Source: Acephala macrosclerotiorum
Taxonomy: Eukaryota; Ascomycota; Leotiomycetes; Helotiales; Mollisiaceae
Reading direction: 5' to 3'
NCBI GenBank assembly: GCA_014904845.1
Contig: MU119568.1
Location: 1-44,724, forward strand
DNA: 44,724 nt
Each line of letters begins with the position of its first letter. Position 1 is the first letter of the stretch. The notes under the pieces were generated by a model. It was not told where the DNA came from. It did not search any database and worked only from the letters and a program-made list of their open reading frames with translations. Below are positions 21,548 to 32,215 of the stretch, piece after piece. The translations under genes and the position numbers were made by a program.

Positions 21548-22289
21548 ATGTGGATTTTACCACTTGTCGGGTACATAGGCCTAGCCTTGGGCTTTGGGTT
21601 CTTGACCCTCGCCATAGGTTCGACTCCCTTGCCCGGAGCTCCTAGAAGTATGCTGATGTCTAAATAGCTTCTGGACTTTACTACCTCTCTGAACTGGTCG
21701 AAGAGCATACGGTGATTGCGAAACGACTTCTTACTCGGATGATATATGGCATTATTGGGACACAAGTACTGCTTTGTCTGGTTGATGGCTTCCCATTGAA
21801 GCTCTCCCTACTGAGCATCTTCTCGCATGTCGTGTATTTGGGCAATATGAGGAAATTCCCAGTTGTGATGCTCTCGGATCCTCTCTTCATAGCTTCTTGC
21901 GGTACGTGCCCCTTAAATCCCATCGGCCAGCCTCCTAAGGCTAATACATCCCAGTCTTGGTACTCTTCAACCATTACATGTGGTTCAACCACTTCTCCTT
22001 CGCCTCCCTCGCCAGAGCTCCCACCTCCCGCTACGACCCCACCATCCTCCCAACCTTCACGGAAATCGCCTCCTACTTCGGACTCTGCATCTGGCTCGTG
22101 CCATTCTCCCTCTTCGTTTCTCTCTCCGCAAGCGACAATGTATTACCAACGATGGGCAGCGAGACACCAGGAGGAGCTGCAACACAGAAGAGGCAAGGAA
22201 TGATTAAGGTGGTGGTGGAAACGATTCGAGATGCAATTGGGGAAGTGAGTAGGAAATTGGGATGGAGTAGGCCGGAAAGGGACTTTTGA
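21548..22289 (+). CDS. SVP26: ER/Golgi cargo receptor Svp26 (Erv26/TEX261 family)
   Basis: This is a polytopic membrane protein of the early secretory pathway that helps load certain Golgi membrane enzymes into COPII vesicles. Exons are 21548-21617, 21668-21901 and 21955-22289, with introns of 50 and 53 nt (GT-AG), giving 212 aa. The N-terminus MWILPLVGYIGLALGFGFL is the first membrane segment; both splice joins restore family text (LAIASGLYYLSELVEEH and C-VLVLFNHYMWFNHF). Four hydrophobic segments are visible (about 3-25, 48-75, 98-115, 140-160). LPTFTEIASYFGLCIWLVPF and FVSLSASDNVLP are typical of the family. The C-terminal cytosolic tail is Lys/Arg-rich. Confidence 0.95.
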
Positions 22290-22649
22290 TGTATGACTAC
22301 AAGGTGCATTGCTGGCGTTGGTGGAGGGCTTCGGATGGGGTGGGAATATGTGGAGTATGAAATGTCACAACATGTTCAGCATTGTTACAACGTTCGTTAT
22401 AGTTCTGTGCATTATGTGCTAATGAATCGGCAAAGTATGCCTCAATGGGTATCTTCCTGGTATGTGCTCCTGACGCCGTGAAAGTGCTAACGTGCAGGTA
22501 CGTGAGTGGGTCAGCAAAAGTGTGTAGCAAAGATATGGTCGTTCTTCAACCAGAACATTGGAGATGTCTCAACGCCTGTCGGAGAAACACAACCTAGGGC
22601 GCGTCGGCAAGAGTATGGTCATTTATGGTCACAGCACTCACGAGAAGAA
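22290..22649. other. convergent intergenic gap, no gene seen
   Basis: This stretch lies between SVP26 and the small coiled-coil gene and should contain their 3' UTRs only. Confidence 0.5.
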
Positions 22650-23176
22650 TCAAGCTTCTGGGGCTGAACACTCCTCAAGCTCATCAATTCGGCCCTCAAA
22701 CATAGCAATTAGCTCGCTAGAGATGTTGATGGTAGACGTCTCAACAAGCTTCATGCTCGTGAGAATGGTGTTCTCTAGAGCGTGGCGTTTCTTGTTTAGA
22801 ACATCGAGTCTGTCCCACAGAACCTTCTGAGACTTGGTGCTGTACCTCCGGTCAGATTTAAATATCAAACTAGGGCTTCATCACTTACACTCTGGACTTC
22901 TTAGCGTCATATAATTTGTCAATTCTTCGACCGATGTCTTTGGCGCGCTTTTCGTACTCTTCCTCAATGGTCTTGCGCTTAGCATCTCTATTGTTGTTGT
23001 ACTGTAGGAAGTTCGCATTAGAGTGATGGTCACAGCTCGGTGGATGCGAAGAGTCATGCCTTGGAGAGGATGTTCTTGGCCTGCTTGATAACTTGCTCAG
23101 GTGAAGTTTGGAGGTTGTTCTCATCTTCAGACTCGGAAGCTTGTGCCTGAGCTTTTTCCGATTTCCGTGGCGCCAT
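22650..23176 (-). CDS. small coiled-coil protein, ~139 aa, with a GC-AG intron
   Basis: Exon 1 is 23176-23060 (39 codons, MAPRKSEKAQ...), exon 2 is 23001-22889 and exon 3 is 22839-22650. Intron 1 (23059-23002) has a GC donor (AAG|GCATGA) and a CTACAG acceptor; no GT donor gives as good a protein. Intron 2 starts GTAAGT at 22888 and ends at TACAG (22840), or alternatively at GGAG (22846), which adds two residues. The product has an acidic N-terminus (ASESEDENN) and then a nearly continuous charged helix containing PEQVIKQAKNILSK, EEEYEKRAKDIGRRIDKLYD and SQKVLWDRLDVLNKKRHALE. The family is unknown to me; the composition suggests a small structural or chromatin/kinetochore-type adaptor, but that is only an impression. 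Head-to-head with PXR1 (273-nt gap). Confidence 0.7.
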
Positions 23177-23449
23177 CTTGGATTTCCGCCTGGCAGAGAC
23201 TGGAATTGAATGGTACCGTGTAGAACTGGGTAGTGAAAAGAGAAAAAGAATGCGTTTGAAGCTTGTCAATCTGAAGTTTGGAGAAGAGTTGAGTCGAGTT
23301 CGTGAACGCGAGACGTGATTGGTGAAGCTCCCACTTACCGCGTTCGGACTAGTCGATATCTGCTTCTCCACCAAAACTTTTTGTATCTCGACACCCCGAA
23401 CTTTTCTCCACGATAACGAAATCCTGTCTCGCATTTTCCCACCGCCACG
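23177..23449. promoter_or_regulatory. shared divergent promoter of the coiled-coil gene and PXR1
   Basis: The 273 nt between two opposed start codons must serve both genes. No specific motif is assigned. Confidence 0.45.
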
Positions 23450-24646
23450 ATGGGACTTGCAGGCCCCAAGAAGTATGTGATTGGAAAGTGATCTGTGGAA
23501 GTTCACGCTGACGGTCTTCGCAGCAAAATAAAAATATCCCACGACCCAAATAATACAAGATGGACGAACGATACACAAAGTTTCGGCCACAAGATCATGA
23601 CTTCCCAAGGCTGGCAGCCAGGACAGTATCTTGGAGCGAGGGATGCTGCGCATGCTGAATTCCATACCGCAGCCAATGCGTCACACATCCGAGTCTCGAT
23701 CAAAGACGACAACCTAGGTCTCGGTGCGAAAGTTGGTTCGGGGGTTGGGCACGGTGAGTGCACAGGGTTGGATGCATTCAAGAATCTTTTGGGTAGATTG
23801 AATGGCAAGGAGGAGGGCGAAATAGAGAAAGAGCAGAGGGCGAGGGACGATTTGAGAGTTGCAATATATACCGAGAGGAAATGGGGAGCGACCAGATTTG
23901 TGTCGGGGGGATTCTTGATTGGAGACAAGATTCAGCATTTGATTGACGCTGAGGCCGAACGGATACGGAAGCTTACCCTGGGATCTTCGAGCGAGTCAAG
24001 TTCTTCGTCAGAGTCGGAAGAGGAGGCAGACCCCGAGGAGAAACCCAAGAAGTCTAAGAAGCGGAAAATTGAAGTCTTGGATGAGGAACCCGAGGTTGTG
24101 GTTGTCAAGGTCAAGAAGTCCAAGAAGGAGCGGAAAGCAGAAAAGGCTGCCACTGAGGAAGCAGACGAGCAATCCGAACCAAAACGCTCGAAGAAGTCGA
24201 AAAAGGACCGCAAGTCTAAAACAGAAATTGATGATACCCCGGACGAAGCGGAACTGAAAAAGAGGAGAAAACAGGAGAAGAGGGGGAAGAAGGCGCGAAA
24301 TGAGAAGGCCAGAGCCGATGCAGAAGTTACTGAGCAGGAAGAGCCTAAGAAGACGAAGAAGTCTAAGAAGGACAAGGACAAGGCCATCGAGGAAACACTT
24401 GACCTATCGGAGTCATCACAGCCCACCACGAAAGAGAGCACACCAGCTACACCCCTCACAGCCGATGTTAGTGGTCGTTCAACACCGATAATGATGCAAG
24501 GACGGCATGCTGTACGAGCACGGAATATTGCACAAAAGCGTATGGCAAGTATGGATGTAGCATCGTTGAACCAGGTTTGCTCCCCTTTCTATCCCCCACT
24601 ATACCAATCTTCTAACACTACCCAGATATTCATGATAAAAACATAG
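23450..24646 (+). CDS. PXR1: G-patch protein Pxr1/Gno1 (PinX1 homolog)
   Basis: This is a nucleolar G-patch protein; the yeast member supports rRNA and snoRNA 3'-end maturation and stimulates the helicase Prp43, and the human member inhibits telomerase. Exons are 23450-23472, 23524-24574 and 24626-24646 with introns of 51 nt each, giving 364 aa. The spliced start MGLAGPKNKIKISHDPNNTR is diagnostic. The G-patch spans about residues 25-79 (FGHKIMTSQGWQPGQYLGA ... DDNLGLGAK). GLDAFKNLLGRLNGK and RFVSGGFLIGDK follow. Residues about 150-330 are low-complexity Ser/Glu and Lys-rich repeats (KKSKK blocks), typical of nucleolar proteins. The tiny last exon supplies IFMIKT after LNQ, the conserved tail; without splicing the frame reads 17 unrelated codons. 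Confidence 0.95.
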
Positions 24647-24722
24647 ACTCTAGAAATAGAATGTTTATATACCCAACTAACACCCAAGAACTCCTCTTCC
24701 CATCCCTTCGCCCATCCGTGCC

Positions 24723-25100
24723 TCAATCAAAAACACCAACCAACTCCGCCCCAACAGAGTCCACCATCGCCACATTCTCAAACACAGCCCAAATACTCTG
24801 ACTTCCATCCAACCTATACACAAACCCCACCTCGCTCCCAAAATCCACATTCTCCTACCTGACCTTCTTAACACTAAATCCCTTTGTTACCAAAGTCCCT
24901 CCTCCCATCTCCACATAAGGCGCTTGCTCACTCGCTCGAATCGCCGAGAACAACGAAGCAGGAGCACCGAGCGGTGCACTGATAGGTACAGTGTTGTTTC
25001 CGCAAAAGAGCTCGGTGGAGGAGCGGAGATAGTAGAGTGCGCTGGTGAATTTGGCGGTGGTCGTGGAGCCGTTAGAGGTTAGGCAGATAGGGACGAGCAT
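24723..25100 (-). pseudogene. gene remnant with one in-frame TAG, family unknown
   Basis: From 25100 the minus strand reads 81 codons to a TAG at 24857-24855, then continues in the same frame for 43 protein-like codons (NVDFGSEVGFVYRLDGSQSI, then WAVFENVAMVDS) to TGA at 24725-24723. The TAG sits where CAG would fit (KKVR-stop-ENVDF), so a C-to-T change is plausible. An intron starting at CAG|GTAGGA is an alternative, but no acceptor restores this frame. The N-terminal part of the gene is not resolved; sequence upstream has fragments in shifted frames. No family recognised. Confidence 0.4.
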
Positions 25101-25978
25101 TGGGAGGTGTTAAGATTATGATTTTGGAGGGTGGTGCGAGGTCTTTTGATATGGCGGAAATTGAGGGATTCTCGCGTTCTCTAGACCTGGAGGATAGCGA
25201 TGGGTGGGCGAAGATTGGTGTTCTGCTTTTTGTTAATATTGTACCTCTGCCCCGAGCTTTTTCACAGGACTTACAACAACGAAAGCACGTTCCCAATCAG
25301 AGCTAAAGACTTCATCTTGGCTTGCAGTAGCTCTCGAGGTGATGTTTGTGTTTGTGAGGAAGGAACAACTCGTATTTCGAAACGGAACAGGTCATCACGA
25401 AAATGTTCCAACAGGGTCAAGAGCGCATAATCCAACGTCCCAAATTGGACGGGGATAACAATATATCGGCCGCTTCATGTTGGTATCCAGATTGAGAAAT
25501 ATACAGCCTTGTGGGAAAGAGCCAGTCGGTGATGGGGTTTGGTCATCAGGCTGATGTGTTCCTACTTCCGGTGGGTAAATGGAGCATGAGAGTCTTGGCT
25601 TGGGTGGGATGTTTAGGATAGGGTATGCAGTAGATATGGGCATTAGCATCGCGGTATACCTTCCAATCCGGTCTTGTTGCGATTAGAATTTGGTCGATTT
25701 TGATTACTTTTCACGCAGAGTTGAAAGATGGAATTTCGACTCCTCATGCTTCGTGGTGCAATTCTATGCTAACCTCGAGTCTGCAGCCCACAATTTGCTG
25801 CACGATGGGTGAAGAAAGAGTCAGTACACTTTCTGACATCTCTGCACCAAGATGGACCTCCAGCGCATTTGCTGCACGGCCCATACTTTCACCACGGCCC
25901 CCGACGAAGACCTAATTACATATAAGTTCCTGCCCTCCCAGAAAAAGCGCTTGTTGCATCAGAGTGCCATTGTACAGC
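25101..25978. other. degenerate stretch, no intact gene
   Basis: A minus-strand frame at 25395-25649 (84 codons) may belong to the same decayed gene as 24723-25100, since it is on the same strand and has protein-like composition, but frames do not join. The plus-strand frames at 25100-25430 and 25700-26040 look like chance. Confidence 0.35.
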
Positions 25979-26481
25979 TCATAACAAGTCAGGCGCCTCA
26001 TAAAAATTCAATTTCTTCTTGGGATCCTTGGTCATTCTAGCAGCCTCTGGGCAATGGTGACACGCAAAGTCTTTATGGACGACGAATTGCTCCTCATCGT
26101 GGCCGACGAACAAGGAGACGGGCAGTGAAGGGTCCCTAATTTATTGATCAGCCAATGCCCCGTACAGTCAAGGACTTTGAATATGGGTTGAGGACGATAA
26201 TGCTTAGACGACGCGGCGTACTTACCTGGGACTGGCTGCTTTAGGCTTTTTAACTTACCTTCCGATGGTTTACTGGTCACTACTAATGCTTCAAGTGGAG
26301 TATCGTCAGACGCCTTGGGCGGTGGTTCTTCGATGCACTTGATGTTCGAATTCTCCAAAGCTATAGTGATTAACTCTAATAGCATTTCCTTTGGTAATGT
26401 GCCCAAATACTTTAAGAACGAATCTTCCTTTAAACAATAAGCACACTGATGTAGGGGCGAGAAGCGAAGAGGAGACCCCAT
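25979..26481 (-). pseudogene. BTB/POZ-domain gene remnant, frame-disrupted
   Basis: From 26481 a frame of 85 codons (MGSPLRFSPLHQCAYCLKED...) reaches a strong donor, CCAG|GTAAGT at 26225, and an acceptor ATTAG at 26136 follows. Just after it, 26134-25979 encodes DPSLPVSLFVGHDEEQFVVH then KDFACHHCP, which is the first strand and helix of a fungal BTB domain (V.VFVG.....F.VHKDF.C..CP). The splice as seen joins the two in the wrong frame, and the BTB frame stops 22 codons after the CP, before the rest of the domain. It is therefore a truncated, shifted remnant of an uncharacterised BTB gene. Confidence 0.5.
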
Positions 26482-27099
26482 ATATGTATTGCTCCAGATG
26501 TAGTTAAGGCAAGGAGTACAGTAGCGGTGGCTTTGGGAGTCTTACGTATCAGCTCAATCTTGCGAATGACCAGGTCCTACGACTTCGGGACGAGTAGTTT
26601 GTCTGCAAGGACCCACAACTGGACCGATGTCATAATTTTTGGTCGCAATCTGGAAAGAATTGAAATCTTGCGTGTAAATACCAAAACAACCCGCAACCCA
26701 ATCTCCCCTCGGGCCTCTACATAACGGCGGTGATGGATGGAGTAATAATATACTTGCCGAAGTTGAAAAGCAAGTGCAATCGATTTTGGAGGACCAAGAA
26801 AATCCATCTTCGGCTTCCCCTAGCTCCCCACATATATCCCGCATTATTGAGCCACTCCACGATGAGATCACTCGCGGAAGCCAGAGCGAAACCAGTTGCA
26901 GAAAACCGGAAGCGCGACGAGATGCGCCTCAACTCAATACGCCAGATGTGAGTGAGGAGGAGCTGGAGTAGCAAAAGGCGGAGGCTATAGCGGACGCGCT
27001 AAAGAAGAATTAGCAGCAAGAGGAAGAAGTGGTGGGAGCAGAGGAGAGATTGGAGATGCGAGGAGAGCAGCATTAGGGGGAGGATGAGGAAGGGCTTAG
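26482..27099. other. no gene seen
   Basis: The composition is normal with several short overlapping frames on both strands (e.g. 26527-26724 and 26717-26974), none with recognisable features. The right end becomes purine-rich with many Glu/Lys-type codons interrupted by TAG, probably the start of the decayed element that follows. Confidence 0.4.
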
Positions 27100-28752
27100 G
27101 GAGCCAGTATAAGAGAACAACAAGGAGGGGAGGAAGAAGACGACATCGATAATCCTGAGGACGAGGATTATCGTCATGACACAAGCGACGACGATGACCC
27201 ACGACTTAAAAAGCGGCGAAAGTGTCGTCTCGAACGTTCCTATAGTTTCACGCCGCTGGCTACACAAGTTAAGAGCAACGCGCAGTCCCGGCTAATTACG
27301 GATATGCGTTGACATTTATCGATAACGAGTATTATCATACCTCGCGAACTTCTCGAAGTCCCTCTACAATAATAGAATCGGTACTAGTCGCTGAATTACC
27401 GTTTCGAGGCTTTTTTAAGCGGGCAAAGATCGGGGATAATATAACGTACAATCTCGAGTTTAAACTGCCAAAGTGCTATTAGTGCTCATGGCTGAGATCT
27501 CCTTCTTTAGGCCCTATACCCTTTTACTAGGTTGGTCCCTCCGCATTTCGTACCTTCCCTCCTTTATTAAAAGAATTCCAAAGCAGATACCTTGCCGGTT
27601 TTTCGAAGACGCAATTATAGCACCGCTTATACCCACACTCCTTATATTTTGTGCCATTCAAATAGTCCCCAGTCCGGCCACGAACTATAGTATAATGTCG
27701 AAGATAAGCGTCTTATGGACGATGGCCTCCGTCCATTTCCTTTGCTCGACCAGGACGGCTTGGCTTCTACGTCTACGCCCGCCCAAAACCAGCCCCTCTC
27801 TCGCCGCCACTGCCCTGAGCTTACAGCCTTACGCCATCCTCAACCGCGCATCCTAAGATGGGCGATGTGCAATCCCAGGCCGATCACGAGCACCCACCAA
27901 CTCTCGCAGATGATAGCCAGTACCAGCACTAGCACCATCCTCCACGAGCCTCTCAAAGTTTCTCGGCTACGGTAAAGTCGGCACCAGTCGCGGAGTATCA
28001 GGAATGGCCTTTCCAAGATTTCCTCAAACGCACTAAGATCAAGAATGAGACAACATACAATCTCGAATTCTAGTTGCCACATCGCGGAGCACCTCCGTCT
28101 CCCCGTCCTTTCCGAAGCGTTAAGCATGCGTTTTAATAAAGAAATGTCCGCAGAGACAGCAACCCCTCACGACGCTAGCGCATATTCCAAGGGCATTCCC
28201 CAGCGGTGCGGCCTCAGATAAAGCGCGCCCCATGGACACCAGAAGAGGGTGCGACGATACTCAAGATAAGGAAGAAGGATAGCTGTTCGTGGGAAGAGAT
28301 CCATGCCGCCCTCCCCCACCGGACTCTGGGGGCGATCTAGGTGCGCTTCTTTTCGAAGCTCAAAAAGTAGTGTTGCTAAAAGTGACGCCAATCGCTTAAC
28401 ACCTCCATCGAATACTAGCATTAACATTTGCACTAGCAGCTAGCAGTTGAACTAGCTCGATATTTCCTTCTTCAGCTGCCGCTTGAAAGGGTCGCTCCCT
28501 TCTTTATTCGTTACTGGGGCGTGAGCCGTCGAGCAGCGATGACGATGGTGGTTTGAGCGACAGCGACTAAGCCCAGTAGCGACGATGACGGGCATGAGGA
28601 TGAATATCCCATGGTCAGACTTAAACGAGCAGCCCCTGCTGGCGTACAAGAAAGAGGGCAAGTTTTGGGAGTGGATCTTTAGCAAGTTCCCTGGCACGAC
28701 TCGGCCCGCAATACGTACGCGTTGGAACATGGTCCAGCCCAGAGACGACTAG
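27100..28752 (+). pseudogene. RIP-damaged SANT/Myb-like repeat gene, with two copies of a YNLEF domain
   Basis: Fragments in the plus frames are recognisable despite stops. An acidic DEDYRHDTSDDDDPRLKKRR stretch lies at about 27150-27210. Domain copy 1 (27366-27482) ends FKRAKIGDNITYNLEFKLPK. Domain copy 2 (27963-28083) reads VAEYQEWPFQDFLKRTKIRN then ETTYNLEF, with a TAG in place of a likely CAG. A SANT/Myb-like helix set follows at 28233-28370 (WTPEEGATILKIRKK ... CSWEEIHAALPHRT) with TAG again replacing a Gln. A second, intact SANT-like segment lies at 28612-28752 (LLAYKKEGKFWEWIFSKFPG, TTRPAIRTRWNMVQPR), preceded by EDEYP in a frame shifted by one base. TAG-for-CAG stops are the expected product of RIP. 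It is probably a repeated gene family or a transposon passenger. Confidence 0.55.
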
Positions 28753-28929
28753 GCTTCCTCGCGCAGGTGGACGGGCGGTAGCTCAAGCCCTCTATGCCTA
28801 CTTGTCCCTTAGTATCTGCCGGGACGAATATCTGAAAGGGACCTTATCGCTCTGTCGGCCAGTCGCATCGCGGGAGCAGGTACAGTCGAGGGAGTCATCG
28901 GAAGCAAACATGAGGCGCATCGTCTTTAT

Positions 28930-29340
28930 GGGAAACAATTGATGTATTATACAATAAGTCGCGCGTTTATTGATATTCTTGGTATCATTGTATTGTACAG
29001 TTTCCCCAAACTCCTATTATAAATACTAATATAGAGTTACAATAATAACTTGGTTATATATCAAATTATAAATCTAATTTATAAAAAAGTCGATATTATC
29101 GAAATAAATTATATTAATCCAAAAATAAAAAAATATTAAAAAAGTTATAAAAAGTTTAAATTCCTTATTTTATTTTTAATATAAATAAATTATTATAAGA
29201 TTACTTATAAAGCGTTTATATAAAAACAAACAATTAATATTTAATATAATTTTTATAAATAAAATAATAATTCAAAAAATAAAATTTTTAATAATTAAAT
29301 TATTTTATTATTTTTCTCAAATACGGATTATAATATTCTT
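28930..29340. repeat. AT-rich RIP-type island
   Basis: Composition drops sharply to nearly pure A/T with no coding frame. It flanks the SANT-like relic and is probably its more heavily mutated part or an adjoining element. Confidence 0.7.
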
Positions 29341-29872
29341 CGAGCTGGTCTATTAAATAGTAAAATCCAGATTGCAAAGAAAAGAACCCTGGAAGAAATC
29401 AATGAACGGAAAGAAAAGAAAGTCAAAACTATAAATCAATTAATACAAAGTTTGATAGGGGATCTTAGATAGTAATAGCGCATTAAGGCAAGGAAATTCG
29501 CATAGGTTTTCAAGTATATAATATCTTTTCGCTTAATCACTCAATCACCTTGGTTATCCGGAGCGGAAAAAGTCTAGTCTCGATATCTTGCTTAAACCTC
29601 ATCGGTTCCCCTTTCCTTCCCAGCAACACATCAGCCTTGTTATTTCCTCGAAATTTGTCTCTGGCGCCCTTGCGACTTTCATGTTTCTCCTCAACTCTCG
29701 TGGATTCAGTTTGTCGAGGAATCAGATTGTTCCGCGCTGTCATAAACTTCTTTCATTCCAGTGGATTGGTCATGCATCGAGAGACCTAGGTTAACGTTGG
29801 AAATCGCGGATGTTTCATGAGCCTACGACATCAACACCACCAACCAGCCCCAGTCTCTGCTATCGTCGAAAA
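29341..29872. other. intergenic, no gene seen
   Basis: Composition returns to normal. Short frames on both strands between 29537 and 29794 mirror each other and show no signal peptide, domain or splice structure. The right end should be the leader of the membrane-protein gene. Confidence 0.4.
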
Positions 29873-30503
29873 ATGCCTTCATTGGAGGTCACCTTCGGAG
29901 TCCGCATCCGCGTCCGAATCCACCTTCCCTTCGAAGAAACCTACGCAATTCATATCCTTCATCCCACTCAAAGCGGGCTGAATGGCGTTGTTTTTCTGTG
30001 GCAGCTGATTCATCTCCAGTCCCTCACATATCTCTTCTTCTACTGCCTGATTCAGTTCCCGGACTCGGACTTCCCGCGGATATTAGGCTTCCCGTTGATC
30101 TTTGGATACGCATACGCCTTTGGGCTGACGATCAGCTGGCTTGGCTTTTTCTATGTTCTGTGTGGACTTGTTCTTGGTCGATTATACCTTCCTGGCAATC
30201 GAGAAACGTTCGGAGGGTTACGCTTCTATGTCGAGGTATACCTACCTAGCTATGCTCTCGCACCGGGACCCGTGGAGTGCAAGATATTATGGTGGTGGGT
30301 TCGGGGTGTCAAAATCAGTCGCTGAGTTTGGACGCCTGCTGGTTGTTTGTGTGTTCATGTGGATAGTTTTCGTGATGCAATGGCGAATGTGGAAATGGTC
30401 GAAATTCTCCACAGATTTATGGATTGAGCCGCCAATGGATCCTACGCCGTTCTCATCAGACACCCTGTCCAGCCTTACGGATATCCCGAATGTTCACGGA
30501 TGA
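29873..30503 (+). CDS. hypothetical membrane protein, ~179 aa
   Basis: Exon 1 is 29873-30235 (MPSLEVTFGVRIRVRIHLPF..., 121 codons); an in-frame Met at 29810 would add 21 residues. A donor GAG|GTATAC at 30236 and an AG at 30326 join it in frame to exon 2, 30327-30503. The acceptor CTGAG is weak, so the junction is uncertain; staying in the first frame ends at 30325. Three hydrophobic segments are visible: around VVFLWQLIHLQSLTYLFFYC, around FGYAYAFGLTISWLGFFYVL, and LLVVCVFMWIVFVMQW just after the junction, followed by a Trp/Lys-rich turn and a Pro/Ser-rich tail. No family recognised. Its place between RIP-type blocks suggests a lineage-specific gene. Confidence 0.5.
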
Positions 30504-31467
30504 GAGAATTATACACCAAAGCCCATCTCTTGTGCGGCAACACGAAGGAGCATAAGTAAGGTCATTGCGTGCGTTGGCCAACCTGCAGCTTGATTAGAGA
30601 CGGGTCAACGTGGGCATAGTCATTTGGGCTGGCAGTCACTTCCGCAATCCGTAATCGTCGCTATGTAAGTCTCCTATGTGAAGACTCTCCTCTCGATTTG
30701 CTAATCTGAGAAAAGACCAGATGCCAAGCGTGGCGCACGAGTCATGAGTATACGCGGTATTTGGATCAGTAGAGACGCAAAGAAAGGCAGGGTCCATACA
30801 GAGCCCATGATCTGTCGCTGTTCTGTACATAGCTAATTGTTCGTATTCTGTTTACGCGTGGTCACTCAAGTCTACGATTCATCTCACCTCTAGTACTGCA
30901 ATCACGGGTTGTGGCCCGGGCTCAAAGGTGCGAGTATCTGACAAATGCTGGTGGTCAATAGCATAAGAATGGTGGGCAAAATGAAATGTATTCTAAGGTC
31001 TGAAGATCTAAGTACAGAGAGTTGGGAGTGAGGATATATAGGGAAAAAATAGGAACCCCTGACTAGACCCAAACGAGCGAATGATGCCATTACACGTGAT
31101 TTCCATCTGAGAGTATCATAGCAGCACGGCTCCCAGTGTCCCAAGAACGTAGGAACAAGGCGAAGTGAATTGTTCAATTCGGGCTGCTTGACCAATGGAA
31201 GACACAATATTCACTGGGCATAGGGCAACTTTATTCAAGGCAATCAAAAGAGTGTAGTAAAGACAGCAGGTAACCCGGTGAAGCCGAAGCAAAATATCAA
31301 AGAGAAGAGATCCTGGCCAAGTAAGTGGAAGCCTTCCAACCACGACAGACAACGAGGCGAAACCTAAACAACCCAGACATAATTTTCTTTCGATCTGGTA
31401 ATGATGATGGCAAGGTGCGGTGTCAACTGCAGAACTTGCTCGATGATGTCATGTAATCCATTCCATC
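30504..31467. other. intergenic, no gene seen
   Basis: Minus-strand frames at 30902-31207 and 31116-31352 lack start context or domain features. Nothing else supported. Confidence 0.45.
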
Positions 31468-32215
31468 TTAACAAGCAGATGCATCTGGAGTAGTCGCACC
31501 ATAGGATAGACCCTTGTTCACTTTGACCCATCCTGTCTCCTGATCAGTACACATCTATAATACTGGTGAAGGAAGGAGTACAAACCAGTCATGTGTGCAT
31601 CCATCGTGGATCCACACTGAGTGTCCACATATCCAAGAAAGTTTTTAAGGTCCTGGGCAGAGCAAGCGCTCTTTCCGTAGGCACACCTGAAGAGCTTGAC
31701 GTCTCCGTAGATTGAATATATGTGTGCCCCCTTGGAGAGCGTCTGACCATAGCACTTGCTCACGAATTGTCCAAGTGCAGAGGTGTAATCAAGATTAGGG
31801 ACAAGGATATTGCCGCAGGAGTAGCTTCCTGGAAGTCCGCGAGGAAACTTGATTGCTCCCTCGATGGATCCCTCTGTCGATTCTGTTGCTGCCGCACTCA
31901 CTAGCGTATGGGTATCGGTACTACAATTAATTAGCACTGCAGAATGCTGAAAAATATGAGCTCCAGAGCCGGGAGCTGTCTCTATAGCTGAGACATGGGC
32001 AAACAAGCATCATCCGTTTGCTGCTCCCGAGACAAATCCTGGCCCCGAAGTCCACATAAAAAGCAACATCAAATTGATATGGAGATAGGGACATACTCAG
32101 AGTCATAATAGTAAACACCATTCGGCTGACCCTCAGGGACTGTAAATGCTTGTGAGATCGTAGCTAGCGAGCAAACGATGACGATGAACTGCAACATCTT
32201 GTTATAAAGTGCCAT
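31468..32215 (-). CDS. small secreted cysteine-containing protein, 172 aa, effector-like
   Basis: Exon 1 is 32215-32097, exon 2 is 31920-31586 and exon 3 is 31532-31468. Introns are 32096-31921 (GTATGT...TGTAG, 176 nt) and 31585-31533 (GTTTGT...GACAG). The product starts MALYNKMLQFIVIVCSLATI followed by SQA, a clear signal peptide, and the mature start is FTVPEGQPNGVYYYDS. Cysteines lie in SYSCGN, SKCYGQ, FRCAYGKSAC, DTQCGS and the C-terminal SAC. The pattern (a CG near the start of the core, a central C..K..C...C, a late CG, GW) recalls a broad class of uncharacterised fungal secreted proteins. It lies beside AT-rich blocks, where effector genes often sit, but a role in host interaction is inference only. 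Its first intron is shared with the gene at 36234 (see that entry). Confidence 0.8.
31921..32096 (-). repeat. introner-like intron, copy 1
   Basis: This 176-nt intron begins GTATGTCCCTATC and ends TTTTTCAGCATTCT-G-CAGTGCTAATT-AA-TTGTAG. The same order of blocks, in the same orientation relative to the host gene, forms the 183-nt intron at 36708-36890. The middle (31963-32044) is imperfectly self-complementary, including GCAAAC/GTTTGC and CCAGAGCC/GGCCAGG-type pairs. Ordinary introns in this window are 47-91 nt. Confidence 0.7.

Noticed and set aside
21610..21640. tRNA B-box-like GGTTCGACTCC
   Set aside because: It lies in the first SVP26 intron and neither a T-stem, an anticodon arm nor an acceptor stem can be formed around it.
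23932..24459. 175-codon Ser/Phe-rich minus-strand frame opposite PXR1
   Set aside because: It is the antisense of the Lys/Glu-rich low-complexity region of PXR1.
30902..31207. 101-codon minus-strand frame with a hydrophobic C-terminal part
   Set aside because: Start context and composition are weak, and no intron or homologous block supports it.
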